Made by a program: the position numbers and the translations under genes
Source of the DNA: Cotesia glomerata
Taxonomy: Eukaryota > Arthropoda > Insecta > Hymenoptera > Braconidae
Direction: 5' to 3'
Length of the DNA stretch: 64,000 nt
Assembly: GCF_020080835.1 (NCBI RefSeq)
Contig: NC_058166.1
Span: 5,208,001-5,272,000, forward strand
Notes under the pieces: model-generated
What the model was told of the DNA's origin: nothing
The model's input: the letters and a program-made list of their open reading frames with translations, nothing else
The model's database searches: none
Part shown: piece after piece, positions 1-13,044 of the stretch
How the letters are laid out: each line of letters opens with the position of its first letter
Position numbering within the stretch: the stretch's first letter is position 1

Positions 1-1395
1 AAACAATTTTATTTCTTAATTTAAGATATAAAAATTTTTCTTATAATAACTCTCTTATTAAAAAAAAAAAAAATAGTTTTTTTGATTTGGAAAAAAAACA
101 ATTTTAGACAGACAACTTGCGAATTTTGATCCAAAATTTTTTTTTCCCAAATCTAGAAATTTTTTTTTAACAAAAAAGCTAAGAAATAAAATTGTTTGAA
201 ATGTTCAACCAATTAATTTGTTATTACATCATTGCTAATTTTTTTCAAAAGAAAAATTTGTGATTAAATGTGCATCTCTCTCTCTCTGGAGGATCTAAAA
301 AAAAATAGCACAAAACCCTTGAATCCATCAAAAACAGTAACGATTGGTTGATAGGTACACAGCAGGTATTTTTATAATATTAAACTGATGTCTATCCTAG
401 TCTTTTATCTCTTAACGTTGCTCACTTCAGATTTGTATAATATTTCATTGTGTGTTTATAGTTGGAATGGGCCTTAAAAATGTCCTTGACTCGCAGGGAG
501 GTCAATTCAAGTATATTGAAAGACTCCGAAGGTCTCTAAAAAAAAATATTTCTTGAGTGTGAAGATAAACAAAAGTATTATAATATAATGAATATTTCTG
601 AAAGATGCAAATTATATTTTTTTTGGTGTAGCAGAGTTGAAGCTTAATTGTTTACTCAAAAAATTTTTTGCAATTTTATGATTATTCATTTATGTAATGA
701 TTGTTAAAAATAAAATAGTAAAATCATTAGGGCCGAAGAGGGTAAATTTAAAGTTGTTGATGAAAGTTGAAAGAACTTTTACACGACACGTCTCTCAGTG
801 TTGCAAAAACAAAGTAGATACAGTGGTCGCGGAGAAGAAACGTGGGCGACCGGAAACTATCCCTCCTACATCTGAATGCCCCTAGAAGAAAAGAGGAGTG
901 ACAATGAAGATGCATTACAGGATTATCAACAATCAGAATTTCCCTATAAGATTAAATAGTTTATTTTGCTTATCGATCTTTGTTTTAAAACTTTAAAATT
1001 CTTTAAATACTAAATTACATTTTTTTTTGTATAAGGGGTCATCATTCTGGTTCTAGCGCTCGAAAAAAAGCCAATATTCATGATTTTATAACACAGAAAC
1101 TATTATATATATTCAGATACAATTTATACAGATCATCAAATACACTCTTGAGTAACAAAAAAAAATTTTCTAAATTTATTTTTATATTTTTTATAGTTGA
1201 TATGGCGCTGACGTACGTGATAACTTGATAATGGCTCATCTAAAACCCAAAAACCAAAATTGTTTACCTTCAATATAAATAGTTATTGCACCAGCTACGG
1301 AGATTAATATTTATTGATAAATAACAAAATGGCAAACATTAAAAAAAAAAATGCGGCTTTTTTTCACAGTTCTTGGTAAAAAAAAAAAAAAAATT
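1..1395. other. AT-rich stretch without a convincing gene
   Basis: This stretch has low GC content and many A/T homopolymers. The only notable piece is an open frame at 697-885 (+). Its 62 residues end in a basic KKRGRPE segment with the GRP core of an AT-hook. There is no start context, partner exon or conserved domain that I recognise, so it may be a transposon protein scrap or chance. Nothing else here can be supported. Confidence 0.5.
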
Positions 1396-1607
1396 AGGAA
1401 AACGGTTGACCCTGAAGGCCACCCCTGCAACTCCCCGCTAATTCAATATCGAAGCGCTTAAAATTGCACTTATGACGTTTTTAGCTTTTTGAGCTCAAAA
1501 ATATAATTTATGTGTTATTTTGAGCTCTCCAAGCTCAAATAGTTAGCTGTTCTAAGCTTTTGAGCTCTTCGAACTCAAAAGTCTGATAGAAGTTTAATAA
1601 AACACTA

Positions 1608-1882
1608 CACGGAAAAAAGAAAACTCGAAAAATTACAGTATATAATACAACGTGGCGCTTCGTGATGAAAACTGGAAAAATTACAGTTTCAGATTGTAAT
1701 TATTACAGATTTTATAAGAATTACACTGTAGAATGTAATATTTACATTGAAGCTCTGAATATTTAATTAAAAAATTGAATTCAGAAAAATGTTATTTCAA
1801 ACTGTAATTTTTCTAGTTTTGATTACGACAGGACCGATTTTACATTTTATACTGTAATTTTTCGAGTTTTCTTTTTTCCGTG
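1608..1882. mobile_element. MITE, CACGGAAAAAAG family, copy 1
   Basis: It has terminal inverted repeats of about 35 bp, beginning CACGGAAAAAAGAAAACTCG and ending with the reverse complement. It is flanked by TA on both sides (1606-1607 and 1883-1884). It is non-coding. A near-identical copy lies at 23020-23295 and a diverged one at 42383-42657. The interior repeats the word ATTACAGT/ACTGTAAT. It interrupts the larger repeat at 1396-2672. Confidence 0.9.
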
Positions 1883-2467
1883 TATTATTAAAATTTTCAA
1901 ACTGCAATTACTTTTAAATGAATGAACCGATTTTCACGTGGTTAGCAGCGTTCGACACAGTTTTCATAAATCTATGATACACTTTTAAACACAAATTGAT
2001 CAGACCAGAAATTCCAGTGTAATTCGAGAAAATCACTTTTTTTCGATTTTTTTCGTCAACGATAACTCACGAACGAATAAACCGATTTTGACCAGCTTGG
2101 CTGCAATCGATGTGGTTTTTTAATGTTAAAAGAGCTGATTAGTATTTTTGAATCGATCAGTGAAACTATTTAAAAGTTATTCTAAAAAAACTACATAAAA
2201 AAAAATTTTTTTTCGTAGTTCTTTTGAGATTTCTCCAAAAATCAACTGATCCGAATCGGTCCAAATCATCTTAAAAATCTAAGTTTGATCAAGCCCTTTC
2301 GAATGACGCCAACCGCGATGTAATTAGTCAAGCCGTTCAAAAGTTATCAAAGGTTTACATATATCTATACACATACAATAATATTAAAAATATTATTGAA
2401 CTTAGAAATATTTTACCCCGCGGATTTTTTGTCTTAATGATATTTTTTCCAAGGATAAAGACAAGGA

Positions 2468-2468
<1 letters not shown>

Positions 2469-2536
<68 letters not shown>
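2469..2536. repeat. (AC)34 microsatellite
   Basis: An uninterrupted AC dinucleotide run lies inside the interspersed repeat. The other two copies of that repeat carry a CA/GT run at the homologous place, so the microsatellite is cargo of the family. Confidence 0.98.
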
Positions 2537-2539
<3 letters not shown>

Positions 2540-2920
2540 TACATACAGACATTATCGCGGGAATAGTCAGGATTTTTGAAAAACTGAAAACTGGATTTTT
2601 GAAAAACAGAGTAGAACTAATAACTTTCCGATTTTCGAAAATTTTCAAATTTCTTAGCGGGAAGTTAAAAACACCGGCACACAAAAAAAAAAGTTGTCTG
2701 TACACCGGGCGCTACCTATCTACGGGCATATTTTTTGACTCGCTGAACACGAATTTCAAGTCAGTTTAGGCCGTCCAGCCTTCAATTTCGAGTAAATTGC
2801 AAAAAACGCCCAAAAATACCGAAAATTCGATGTTTTGGCAAGAAAAAAAATTTTGAGATCTAAGGCAAGCATAATTTTCATGTATTTTGATCTGTTAAAT
2901 ACTAATTTCGATCGTACTTT

Positions 2921-4129
2921 AATCATAAACCGTTTTAAATCTAAAAAAATTGTAAAATATCCTTAAAACTTGCAAGAATCGTGAAAAATTGGGATTATCT
3001 TGTTACAGAAAATTTTGTGGACCCGGATTGACGAGGATGTTCATGTAATTTAATCTGCTTGATCTGATTCTGCAATAAATTTGGCCCATAGTCCCCTCAA
3101 ACATTCATAAAACTGAAAAAGACCGATAAAATAGCAGAAAATTGCTGCTGAAAAAATGGAAAAAAATCTTTTAAACACAATTAAATAAATTTCTTGTATT
3201 TTTTATTTCTAAAACACAAGATTAAGATCCGAGAATGTACACAAATTGGATTTTTAACGGTTTTTCGAGGGTATTGTATACTGTTTCATTCTCAAATTAT
3301 CTACGACGTGGACACCTCTTCTTCCACCTTTTCCTTTATTTAGTAAAAATTTGCCATCGTGTTGGGATTTCAACTTCTTCGATGTGCAGACTTCATTTCA
3401 TTGCATGATCGCTTGTACTTGCAATCAGGGCACCTCCTCGGGGTGACGGTGGGCAACAGAACCATCTGGCAGAGTCCCTGGGTTAACGGCGTATGTGCCG
3501 TCATGACAAGTATAAGTGATGAGTACTTTACGATGCGGGGATTCGGAAACCCAGTATCGGTGTCTGGTCAGGGTGACAAGTGAAATGGAAACTAGGTATC
3601 AAGGAAATTGGAATATCAATATGATGACAGACTATTGCTGGATACTCAAAAGAGATATACCAGAAGAAAATAACCAACGAAAGAGAAATCCACTCCGTAG
3701 ATCACTTGAAAATAAAAGAGTTCGATACCACCGGAAAACAGTTTAAAAGTTTGGAAAATCATTCTTCTAATTCTGTTTATACGTCATTTTCATAGATTTT
3801 ACAATTTTTTTGCATTTTCAGATATTAATCTTGTATTTTTTAATAAAAAATACAAGAAATTTATTTAATTGTGTTTAAAAGATTTTTTTCCATTTTTGGA
3901 GCAGCAATTTTCTGTTATTTAATCGATTTTTTGCAATTTTATGAATGTTTGATGGGACTATGGACTAAATTTATTGCAGAATAAGATCAAGCAGATTAAA
4001 TTACATAAAATTCTTCATCAATCCGGGTCCACAAAATTTTTTATACCAAGATAATCCCAATTTTCTTCGATTTTTGCTATTTTTGATGATTTTTTACAAT
4101 TTTTTTTAGATTTAAAACGGTTTATGATT
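2921..4129. mobile_element. Foldback element with about 300-bp inverted arms
   Basis: The left arm (about 2921-3225) and right arm (about 3820-4129) are inverted copies with a few indels. Examples are AATCATAAACCGTTTTAAAT against its complement near 4110-4129, and the shared TTTCTTGTATTTTTTATT segment. The unique core of about 600 bp is much richer in GC than the arms. The core carries an open frame at 3516-3746 (+). The arms are AT-rich and non-coding. It lies just upstream of the ionotropic-receptor pseudogene. Confidence 0.85.
3516..3746 (+). pseudogene. Unrecognised coding-like fragment in the core of a foldback element
   Basis: The frame is 76 residues long and contains a protein-like stretch around GNWNINMMTDYCWILKRD, followed by an arginine/lysine-rich tail. 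Base composition is clearly higher in GC than the flanks, and the frame ends just before the right arm. This looks like the C-terminal end of a larger protein captured by, or belonging to, the element. I do not recognise the family. The upstream core (3359-3515) is not in one continuous frame with it. Coding status is inferred from composition only. Confidence 0.35.
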
Positions 4130-4355
4130 GACTTCATTTTACCCTTTCGTCCCTGATGTCGTAAAAAAACTAAGGTATTTTTTATTGTTGTAGCAAATAT
4201 TAGGTCAGTTGCGATAGACATTCAGAAGCGATCAGACTCATTTTGCATATTTGCTTATTTTGTTATGCGTGGTTATAACATTTTCCGACCCCTAAGAGTT
4301 GAGAAATATAAATCGTTTAATAAAAAAAAAAATCAGTTGAATCGATGTAATTATA

Positions 4356-6707
4356 TTGATTGTGAAAATGAGAGTAAAAGAGATTATATTGATTTTTATG
4401 TTAATAAAAGTGTCTTACAGTCAAATAAAGACTTACAGTTTGCCTCAAGCCAAGTTAGATGATCATTTCTTCAGCCATGTGGTAATTGATTATTTTTGTA
4501 CTTTTAAGTATTTACCCATTAGCTTGATTTTTTCACTGACTTATAATTTACAGAAAGGACTTCTTGAATTATGTTTTTCTGACCGTCTCAATCCTGTTGT
4601 TATTACTGAAGAGTTGTATGATAAAATTCACAAGATTCCATGGAAAATCGTAGAGCCACCTACAATTATTCTTGATAAGAATTTTAAATCCAAAGAAATT
4701 CAGGTGTTCAATCTTAGATATCCGACATATTTACTGTCGGTTTCTGGATCAATTCAAAAATTAAAAACGCTGTTCAATAAATTAAGATCAACAACAACGT
4801 GGAGTGTGGAATCTTTCTTTTTTATAGTTGAAATAGAAAATTTTTGTGACAACGCTAATGAAGTTCTCAAATTATTGTGGAAGATGGATTTACTGTCACC
4901 TTTTTATTTGTGTCGAGAAACTGATTCTGACAATTTGATAATCTACAATTACAACCCATTTACCAACTATGCACCATATCCATGGAGAAGTGCTGAAATA
5001 ACTAGTCAAGAAATTACTGAGAATGAGAAGGGAACACTATTTCATCAACATTTCGATAATGGTAAATTTTATAGAATTCATATACTTAAATCATTTTATT
5101 CATAACTTTTTATTAACGAAATATTATTTTGAATCATAGATCGGAAAGTTTGTTACAACATTACCTTTGACAAATCTAAAACGCTAGGCGATCATAAAAT
5201 TAAGACAACGATATCATATCAACTACCAAATGCTACTCGTGATGATGTGATTGATGTTAGGAATGTAAATTTATCAATTTTCTAAATTCAAGAATGTCAT
5301 CTGTATATTCTTTTTTCAATTTTTTGAATATCACACCATCTATATTTATTATTCATCCAGATTCTTTTGTTGATACTGTGAAAAGAGGATACTTGAAAGC
5401 ATTAGCTAGTGGTGATTGCGATATTAGCGAAGGAAAAATCCCTATTACGAATACTAATTATAAATATACTGATATAGTGACTTATTATGAGGAAATTAAA
5501 TTTTTAATATTAACTCAAAAACGGACTTTCTTGGCAATAACCGGTCAAATTGTCAGCGAACACAATTATGAAATAATTTTACTTTCGATCATCGTTATAC
5601 TATCAGTTGCTATTTCTATACTAATACATAATTACTTTGCATTCGGTGTTTCTTTTCTAGATGTTTTTAGTCTGATATTTAATATGGGAATAATGGCGCC
5701 TCTCGGTAGATTGTCAATGCGGATTGTGTTTGTTATAGCATCTTTTTTTATTTTTTCGGCATCTTCAGCTATTCAGAATGAAATATAGGCTCTTCGAGCG
5801 GGACCGTCTCATTACAGTATTGACATTTAGCAAAATTTGTTCGATCATCGTTTTCATGTCTTTTATGATCGGGACTTACATCAAGATATCTTAAACCAAA
5901 ATATATATGTTACTGATGACGATAAAAAATTCTTGCATTCTTGTAGTAGTGTTGAACTAATTAAATGCGCCAAGAATTCTCCTGAAAATTCTACAATCGC
6001 TTGTATTTATAGAACTCATTTACTATTAAAATTAATGAAAAGATATTCAAACTTGTATGTGTCTAAAAATCCAATTTTTACAAATCATTATGCACCGTGG
6101 ACTCGGAAGAACTGGGCCCTGAAAAAGAAATTTGACAAAATCGGACAGAGAGTATTTGATTCCGGGTTTATAAATTATTAAGATGATCCTCTCCACATTC
6201 CTTTCTCAATCCTTTCCTACCAATATCCTGTTACGTGAATGTAGAACGCTTCACGTAATAATTACCGTAACTCCTATTCTTTCCCGCTTCACAGCATTAT
6301 TTACATTTGTAAATACACAGTAAAAAATTTTTCGTCATTTTGTAGAGTATTATATTACATTCTATTGTGTAATATTACACTCTATTGTGTAGAATTTAAC
6401 ATTCTCATGCATTGATTTATTGATTTAACACACTAGAATGTTAAATTTTACACACTAGAGTGTAATATTCAACACACAAATTTTAGCACTCTACACAATG
6501 ACGAAAAATTTTTTACTGTGTAGAAACCGGACGATTAATCAATTAAAGAAAATAAGAAAGAAAGAAAGAATTGAAGCTTCTGAACAAATGGACGAAGTAA
6601 CCGAAAACAATTTAATCCCTACTTACAAAATTTTTGGGATTAGTTTGATCATAGCGTTATTAATTTTTTGTGTCGAAGTAATACACTGTAAAAAATTTGC
6701 GGAGTGA
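4356..6707 (+). pseudogene. Ionotropic-receptor-like pseudogene, interrupted by two TIR elements
   Basis: This is a divergent insect ionotropic receptor (ligand-gated channel, chemosensory family). The N-terminus has a hydrophobic signal peptide (MRVKEIILIFMLIKVSYS, ATG 4356 or 4368). Likely exons are 4356-4481, 4554-5061 and 5140 onward, with GT-AG introns of 72 and 78 nt. The motif YNPFTNYAPYPW is typical of divergent receptors. TM1 and the pore/TM2 region lie in 5294-5788 (EIILLSIIVILSVAISILI, then about 40 residues later RIVFVIASFFIFSAS). The S2 lobe is in 5837-6181 and TM3 (YKIFGISLIIALLIFCVEVI) in 6627-6683. Damage: a frame break at about 5265-5294, in-frame TAG at 5786 and 5828, TAA at 6179, a MITE at 6316-6520, and a second element entering right after the TM3 codons. 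It could be read as several unrecognised exons, but the stops inside conserved parts favour a pseudogene. Confidence 0.75.
6316..6520. mobile_element. MITE inside the ionotropic-receptor pseudogene
   Basis: It is 205 bp long, with about 32-bp inverted ends starting CACAGTAAAAAATTTTTCGT and a TA on each side (6314-6315, 6521-6522). The interior repeats the word ACACTCTATTGTGTAGAATT in both orientations. It separates the S2 lobe from TM3 of the receptor and donates an in-frame ATG at 6498 that opens the C-terminal frame. Confidence 0.9.
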
Positions 6708-7016
6708 ACACGGAGTGAATAAAGAGTGAATGATTTTTAATTGATTCATTCCCAGCGGGAGTGATATTTACTCCGAGAAGGAGTTAATTTTTATTAATAA
6801 TAAAATTCACTCCGCATTCACTCCCAAAATAAATGAATTTAGAAATAAATAAATTTTTGTAAAGAAAATATTCTTATAAACCCTTTTTATATTAAATTAT
6901 TAAAAATTTAATTTATTATTTTTAATATTTCATTTTAATTATTATTATAATGTTTTTATTTATTTTTTTTTTATAAATTAATTATAATTAAAAATTGTCA
7001 AAAGAAAAATATGTAG

Positions 7017-7047
<31 letters not shown>

Positions 7048-7065
7048 GATACATATATATATATA
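7017..7065. repeat. (TA)n tract at the Helitron 5' junction
   Basis: This imperfect TA run ends exactly where the Helitron begins. TA runs also separate the Helitron from the gypsy element (13037-13044) and follow the gypsy element (18913-18964). All three may be pieces of one former microsatellite that drew the insertions. Confidence 0.85.
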
Positions 7066-8136
7066 TCTAATATATAAAATTCTCGTGTCACAGTTTTCGT
7101 TGCCATACTCCTCCGAAACGGCTTGACCGATTTTGATGAAATTTTTTGTGCTTATCCGGTATCTAAGAGAATCGGCCAACATCTATTTTTCATCCCCCTA
7201 AATGTTAGGGGTAGTCCACCCCTAAATTTTATTTTTTATTTTTTAGACAAAATTTTTAATTTCTATTTTTTTATGATACAACATATAAAAATACATACAA
7301 TCCTCAATTTTCACCCTTCTACGATCAACCCTTATTTTTTAATAGCCATTTTAGTAATTTAATCATTTTTCCTCTCCGGTCGAAAACTGATCAATCGTCA
7401 TTTAATTAGTTATCCCCGCCAGATGTCTACAGGTGTCACTTCTGACCCAGTAAACAGCACGGAGTAGGGATGAGAACGAAGCCGGTCTCCTTTCTTTCTC
7501 ACTCCCTACACAGTTGTCGGCCATCATTATTGTTTATGCATCAAGTGTAGTAGTAACGTTGACAATTATTATTTTGCTATCTCAGTGTAACTCTCATATT
7601 AACTTTTAATCATTCCTATTTTATCAATAATAATTAAATTATCAATTTTGAGTGTATTTTGCACGATTAGTTAATCAAGTGATTTTATAACCTCAAAAGT
7701 ACTCAACACGTGACACGAGCTTCCAATAACAACGGATTTTGTGTTGTAAGTATACTTTTTTTTTATTTATATCGAAAATGTTGTTGATCTTATAAAAATG
7801 TAATTTTAATTTAATTTTATTAAAAAAATGTAATTGAACAATTAAGATTTTCATAGTTTCCAAAAAATCAATCATTATGAATCTTTATTTTGAAATGTCA
7901 ATGGAAATATTGGTTGTATGAAAAAATTATAAGAGACAATGTTTTCATAAAATTTAATTTTTTACTTTTGTTTGAAAAATTTTTCCATAAAACTTATATT
8001 TTTGTTATAATTTCATAAATTAAAACTAATCATTTCAAAACTGCGGCAAAAATCTTGGCCCTAATTATATTTTTAACATTTTTCATCATTAAATAATTTC
8101 ATTAATTCTATTTATGTATGTTTTGTACAGTGAGCA

Positions 8137-11100
8137 ATGCCAAGAAAACGCAAAGGGGCTGATTTGAGCCGCAGTACAAGTAAAGCTCGAAACTTGCGAA
8201 ATAGCAGATCCGAAAGAACAGAAGAACAAATCCAGCAACAAAATACTGATGCACGTGTCAGAATGGCGCAATTGCATCAAGAAGAGCCAGAAGATACACG
8301 AGCTGAACGCAATGAAGTCAGAAGATTAGAACAACGACAATCACGCCGTTTCACAGTCAATAGACGAAGAACAAATGACCAACAACGACAACAGGTACAT
8401 CGAGCATTTATATCTGATTCATTCCTGCGTCTAGCATTCCAGTATGAGCCCGATATTGAATATTATGCTCATTCAAAAGTGGTAATTGGTGCTATGGACA
8501 AGGAATGTCCGCATTGTCATGCTCTGAAATTCAAAAATGAGCCAGCTGGGATGTGTTGCGCGTCAGGAAAAGTGCAACTACCTGAAATTGAAACACCACC
8601 TGAACCATTGAACGGCTTACTTATCGGCACGGATCCAGATTCTAACGTGTTCCTGAAGTCAATTCGAAGATTCAATTCATGCTTTCAAATGACATCGTTC
8701 GGAGCAACAGAAATAGTTCGAAATACTAATGCAAATGGTCAACAATTCAATTCTACATTCAAAATCAGAGGCCAAGTTTATCATAAAATGGGCTCACTGC
8801 TGCCAATGCCAAACGAACCACATAAATTCTTACAAATCTACTTTATGGGCGGCGAGGATTCCGGAAGCGCACTTGCCAATCGCGTGAATGCACGTTGTGA
8901 TTATAATAACCTTGATTCACTTTATGCCAGGCGCATCGTCAGCGAGCTAGATGCTCTTTTGAACGAGCACAACGAGTTGTTGAAAATATTCAAATCACAT
9001 ATGCACCAATTACAAAGCGATAATCACGCTATCGTCATTAATCCTGATAAAACACCAGCTGGAGAGCATATTCGTAGATTCAATGCACCCGTTGTTGATG
9101 ATGTTGCTGGAATCATGGTTGGCGATTGTACAGCTGCACGAGAAATTGTGATTCGTAGAAGAAATAATAATCTTCAGTTCATTGCTGACACACATCGTTC
9201 ATATGACGCTCTCCAATATCCGCTAATATTCTGGAAGGGACAAGACGGATATTGCATAAACATAAAACAACGAGATCCCGTATCAGGTACTTCATTGATT
9301 ATTAATTTGATCATTAATCATTTAACAAAACAATTAAATTATTGAACGTAATAAATTTAAATTAATTTTTATGAACAAATATTACAGGAGCTGAAACAAA
9401 CAAGAACGTTAGCTCAAAGGATTATTATGCGTACCGATTAATGATTAGACGTGGCCTGGACAACGTCATTTTACGATGTCGTGAGCTTTGTCAACAATTC
9501 ATGGTCGACATGTACGCGAAGATTGAGAGCGAACGACTACGATACTTACGATATAATCAACAAAAGCTGCGCGCGGAAGAGTACATTCATTTGCGAGACG
9601 CTATCAACAACAACGCCGACGTCGCCGAAATTGGTAACCATGTCATTTTACCATCATCGTACGTAGGCAGTCCACGTCATATGCAAGAATATATACAGGA
9701 TGCTCTGACTTTCGTGCGCGAATATGGACGACCATGTTTATTTATCACGTTCACATGTAATCCAAAATGGCCAGAGATTACATCTTTGCTACTGCCTGGC
9801 CAAAATGCAATACATCGCCATGACATTACAGCACGTGTGTTCAGACAAAAGTTGAAGTCTTTAATAAGTTTCATTACTAAATCACATGTATTTGGTCCCA
9901 CACGTTGCTGGATGTATTCGGTTGAGTGGCAAAAGCGAGGATTACCTCATGCACACATTTTGGTTTGGTTCATCGACAAAATCCGTCCTGAAGAAATCGA
10001 TAGTATCATTTCTGCGGAAATTCCAGATCCATCCACTGACCAACTGCTGTTTGATATTGTTACAACAAACATGATTCATGGTCCATGTGGTACTCTTAAT
10101 AGTTCATCGCCTTGCATGGCTGATGGAAAATGTACTAAAAATTTCCCTAAAGATTTTACCAATGATACGGTCACAAATGTCGACGGATACCCAATATATC
10201 GTCGAAGAAATCCTGAAAATGGCGGACAATCATTTATTAAAAATATCATCAACACAGACATTGATATTGACAATCGTTGGGTGGTGCCATATTCGCCTCT
10301 GCTGAGCAAGACATATAATGCTCATATTAATGTTGAGTTCTGCAGTTCTGTGAAGAGCATCAAATACATTTGCAAGTATGTCCATAAAGGCAGTGATATG
10401 GCTGTGTTTAGAGTGGAAAATACTAATGTGAATGCTCCTCCAGTGAATAAAAACGATGAAATAACGCTCTACCAAATTGGTCGGTACATCAGCTCCAATG
10501 AAGCTGCTTGGCGTATCTTTGGTTTTCCAATTCATGAACGGGATCCAGCAGTTGTTCAGTTAGCCATCCATCTTGAAAACGGTCAGCGTGTATTTTTCAC
10601 GAACGAGACAGCGATTGATCGTGCAATAAATCCACCTAAAACTACACTCACTGCATTTTTGAATTGTGTAATCGTGCGGATGATTTTGGTGCCTTTGCAC
10701 GAACATTACTCTATTCACAAGTACCACGCTATTTCACATGGACTCAAACAAAAACATGGATGCCCCGCAAGCAAGGCTCACCAGTTGCTGCATGTCTCAA
10801 TTTATTTAAATCAAACGCCTTGGGGCGATTATTTACAGTCAATCCAAGACACACGGAGTGCTTTTATCTTCGACTGTTGTTGGTTAATGTTACTGGCCCA
10901 TTATCATTTCAAGATATACGTAAAGTGAATGGGCAACAATATCCAACGTATAAAGATGCATGCCTTGCACTCGGCTTGCTGGAAGACGACAACCAGTGGG
11001 AATGCATGCTTGCTGAAGCTGCATTGAACTGTACAGCAATACAAATTCGTCTACTATTCGCTATAGTGTTGACTACATGTTTCCCAGCCCGAGCACAGAT

Positions 11101-12749
11101 ATTATGGGAAAATCACAAAGATTCAATGACTGATGATATATTGCATCAACATCGTATACGGTGCCACGATCTAACCATAACATTCAGCGACGAAATGTAC
11201 AATGAAGCATTGATTGCTATTGAGGATCTTTGCATTGTCATTGCCAACTTACCACTTAGTAATTTCGGTATGAATTCGCCAAATCGAACTGCATCTGATT
11301 TAATGAATACTGAAATGAATCGTGAACTGCAGTACAGTACTGTAGAAATGGCAGCGATTGTTGCCCGCAATGTCCCACTAATGAATGAGGAACAAAAGAA
11401 CCATTTATGATCGCATTATGCTCGCAGTTTCAGCTGGACAAGGTGGGTTCTTCTTTTTGGATGCACCGGGTGGAACTGGCAAAACATTCGTTATTTCGCT
11501 AATTCTTGCTGAAATACGATCAAATAATGGCATCGCATTGGCCGTTGCATCATCGGGCATTGCAGCAACTTTATTGGATGGAGGTAGAACAGCTCATTCA
11601 GTATTTAAGCTGCCACTAAATATTCAGAATAACCCTGACGCAGTATGCAACATTAAGAAACAATCGTCCATGGCCACTGTGCTGAAACGGTGTAAAATTA
11701 TTATTTGGGATGAATGTACTATGGCACACAAACATTCACTTGAGGCGTTGAACAGGACATTGAAAGATATTAAAAACAGTGACAAACTATTTGGCGGAAC
11801 TCTGTTGGTCCTTTCAGGTGATTTCAGACAAACACTTCCAGTCATTCCACGTTCAACATACGCTGATGAGATCAACGCTTGCTTAAAATCATCTCCATTG
11901 TGGCGTAATGTTGAAAAATTACAGCTAAAAATAAATATGCGCGTTCAAATGCTTCAAGATCCATCCGCTGAAACATTTTCAAAACAACTCTTAGATATCG
12001 GTGATGGAAAAGTTGCTATAGATGAAACTGGATACGTAAAATTACCGACCGATTTCTGCACAATCGCTGATTCGCAAGATACTCTCATTGAACAAATATT
12101 TCCCGATGTACACACACAGTACATAAATCATGAGTGGCTTGCAGAAAGAGCGATTTTAGCGGCAAAAAATGTAGACGTTGACAATTTAAATCTGAAGATA
12201 CAAATGTTGTTGCCAGGGAACTTGGTATCATATAAATCTATTGATACAGTTTGCGACGACAGCGAAGCAGTAAATTTTCCCACAGAGTTTTTGAACTCAC
12301 TGGATTTGCCAGGCATGCCACCGCATAATTTACAATTAAAGGTTGGATCTCCAATTATCTTGCTTCGTAATTTGAACCCGCCCCGGCTGTGCAACGGTAC
12401 GCGATTAGTCATTCAAAAATTAATGAAAAACGTGATCGAAGCCAGGATTTTAAATGGCAAGTTCAGAGGTGAAAATATACTCATACCACGGATTCCTATT
12501 ATACCTACAGATGTGCCAATTCAATTCAAACGTATTCAGTTTCCGATTAGATTGGCATTTGCAATGACTATCAACAAATCCCAAGGTCAAACGATGTCTG
12601 TTTGTGGATTAGATTTGAGAACACCATGTTTTTCACACGGACAATTATACGTGGCATGCTCTCGAGTGGGTAAACCATCCAGTTTGTTTGTGTTAGCTAA
12701 AGATGGACTAACAAAAAATATTGTTCACGCTATAGCATTAAGAGATTGA
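8137..12749 (+). pseudogene. Helitron RepHel replication initiator/helicase, two frameshifts
   Basis: The protein would nick and transfer single-stranded Helitron DNA and unwind it. The N-terminus has a Cys/His cluster (CPHCHALKF). A 101-nt GT-AG intron (9287-9387, phase 1) joins the first frame to the second. The Rep HUH region follows: FITFTCNPKW, then KRGLPHAHILVWF with the two metal-binding histidines, then KYICKYVHKG with two tyrosines. The helicase part has Walker A GGTGKT (about 11470-11490), WDECTMAHK, LSGDFRQTLPVIP and AMTINKSQGQTM. Frame breaks lie at about 10655-10665 (a missing base in a T run) and about 11392-11397 (an extra A). The 11385 ATG is therefore not a real start. The protein is probably inactive in this copy. 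Confidence 0.92.
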
Positions 12750-13007
12750 TATTGTTTAATAGTGTTACTGTCGTAATTGTTTAATTAATGATATATAATT
12801 TTAAGGAATAAATTATAATAACTTAAAAATAATGTTTGCCTTTTGTTATTTTTATATTCCCTCATCGTTCACAGCGCTCCATGCTTATTTCACGCATATA
12901 CCACATTCTTACATACATACAATATACACATTCTAACATACATACATACTTACAATAAGTAAGCTATTTTTTGTCTACACTAGAAATTACTAGGAAATTA
13001 TTTATAT

Positions 13008-13036
13008 GGCAAAACAACGTTTGCCGGGTCAGCTAG
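13008..13036 (+). terminator. Helitron 3' hairpin and CTAG end
   Basis: A 6-bp stem GGCAAA/TTTGCC with the 6-nt loop ACAACG is followed by GGGTCAG and the terminal CTAG. This is the replication-terminator structure of Helitrons. Confidence 0.9.
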
Positions 13037-13044
13037 TATATATA

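Larger units (their letters stand above)
1396..2672 (+). repeat. CA-bearing interspersed repeat, copy 1
   Basis: This is the first of three copies of one family; the others are at 30578-31440 (reverse) and 32166-32972. It starts AGGAAAACGGTTGACCCTGA and ends near GCGGGAAGTTAAAA. It carries repeated GAGCTC words near the start, sentences such as 'AACGATAACTC..GAACGAAT' in the middle, and an (AC)34 run near the end. No coding capacity is seen. A 275-bp MITE is inserted at 1608-1882. Copy 3 shows the uninterrupted sequence at the matching place, so the insertion can be read directly. Class unknown; the copies lack clear terminal inverted repeats. Confidence 0.75.
7066..13036 (+). mobile_element. 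RepHel Helitron with both termini
   Basis: The 5' end is TC at 7066 (TCTAATATATAAAATTCTCG), followed by the ACTCCTCCGAAACGGCTTGA block typical of insect Helitrons. The 3' end is a GGCAAA-ACAACG-TTTGCC hairpin (13008-13025), eleven bases, then CTAG at 13036. The flanks are A (7065) and T (13037), the A^T target preferred by Helitrons, with no target duplication. It encodes one RepHel protein (8137-12749) with two frameshifts. Its length of 5.97 kb is normal for an autonomous copy. Confidence 0.93.

Noticed and set aside
2355..2769. Long frames on both strands with His-Thr or Cys-Val runs
   Set aside because: They are translations of the (AC)34 microsatellite and its flanks in a non-coding repeat.
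11385..11387. ATG at 11385 as start of a separate helicase gene
   Set aside because: The sequence before and after belongs to one RepHel protein; the apparent start results from a frameshift.
9010..12412. Numerous small frames on the opposite strand of the Helitron protein
   Set aside because: Shadows of the RepHel coding region with no domain of their own.
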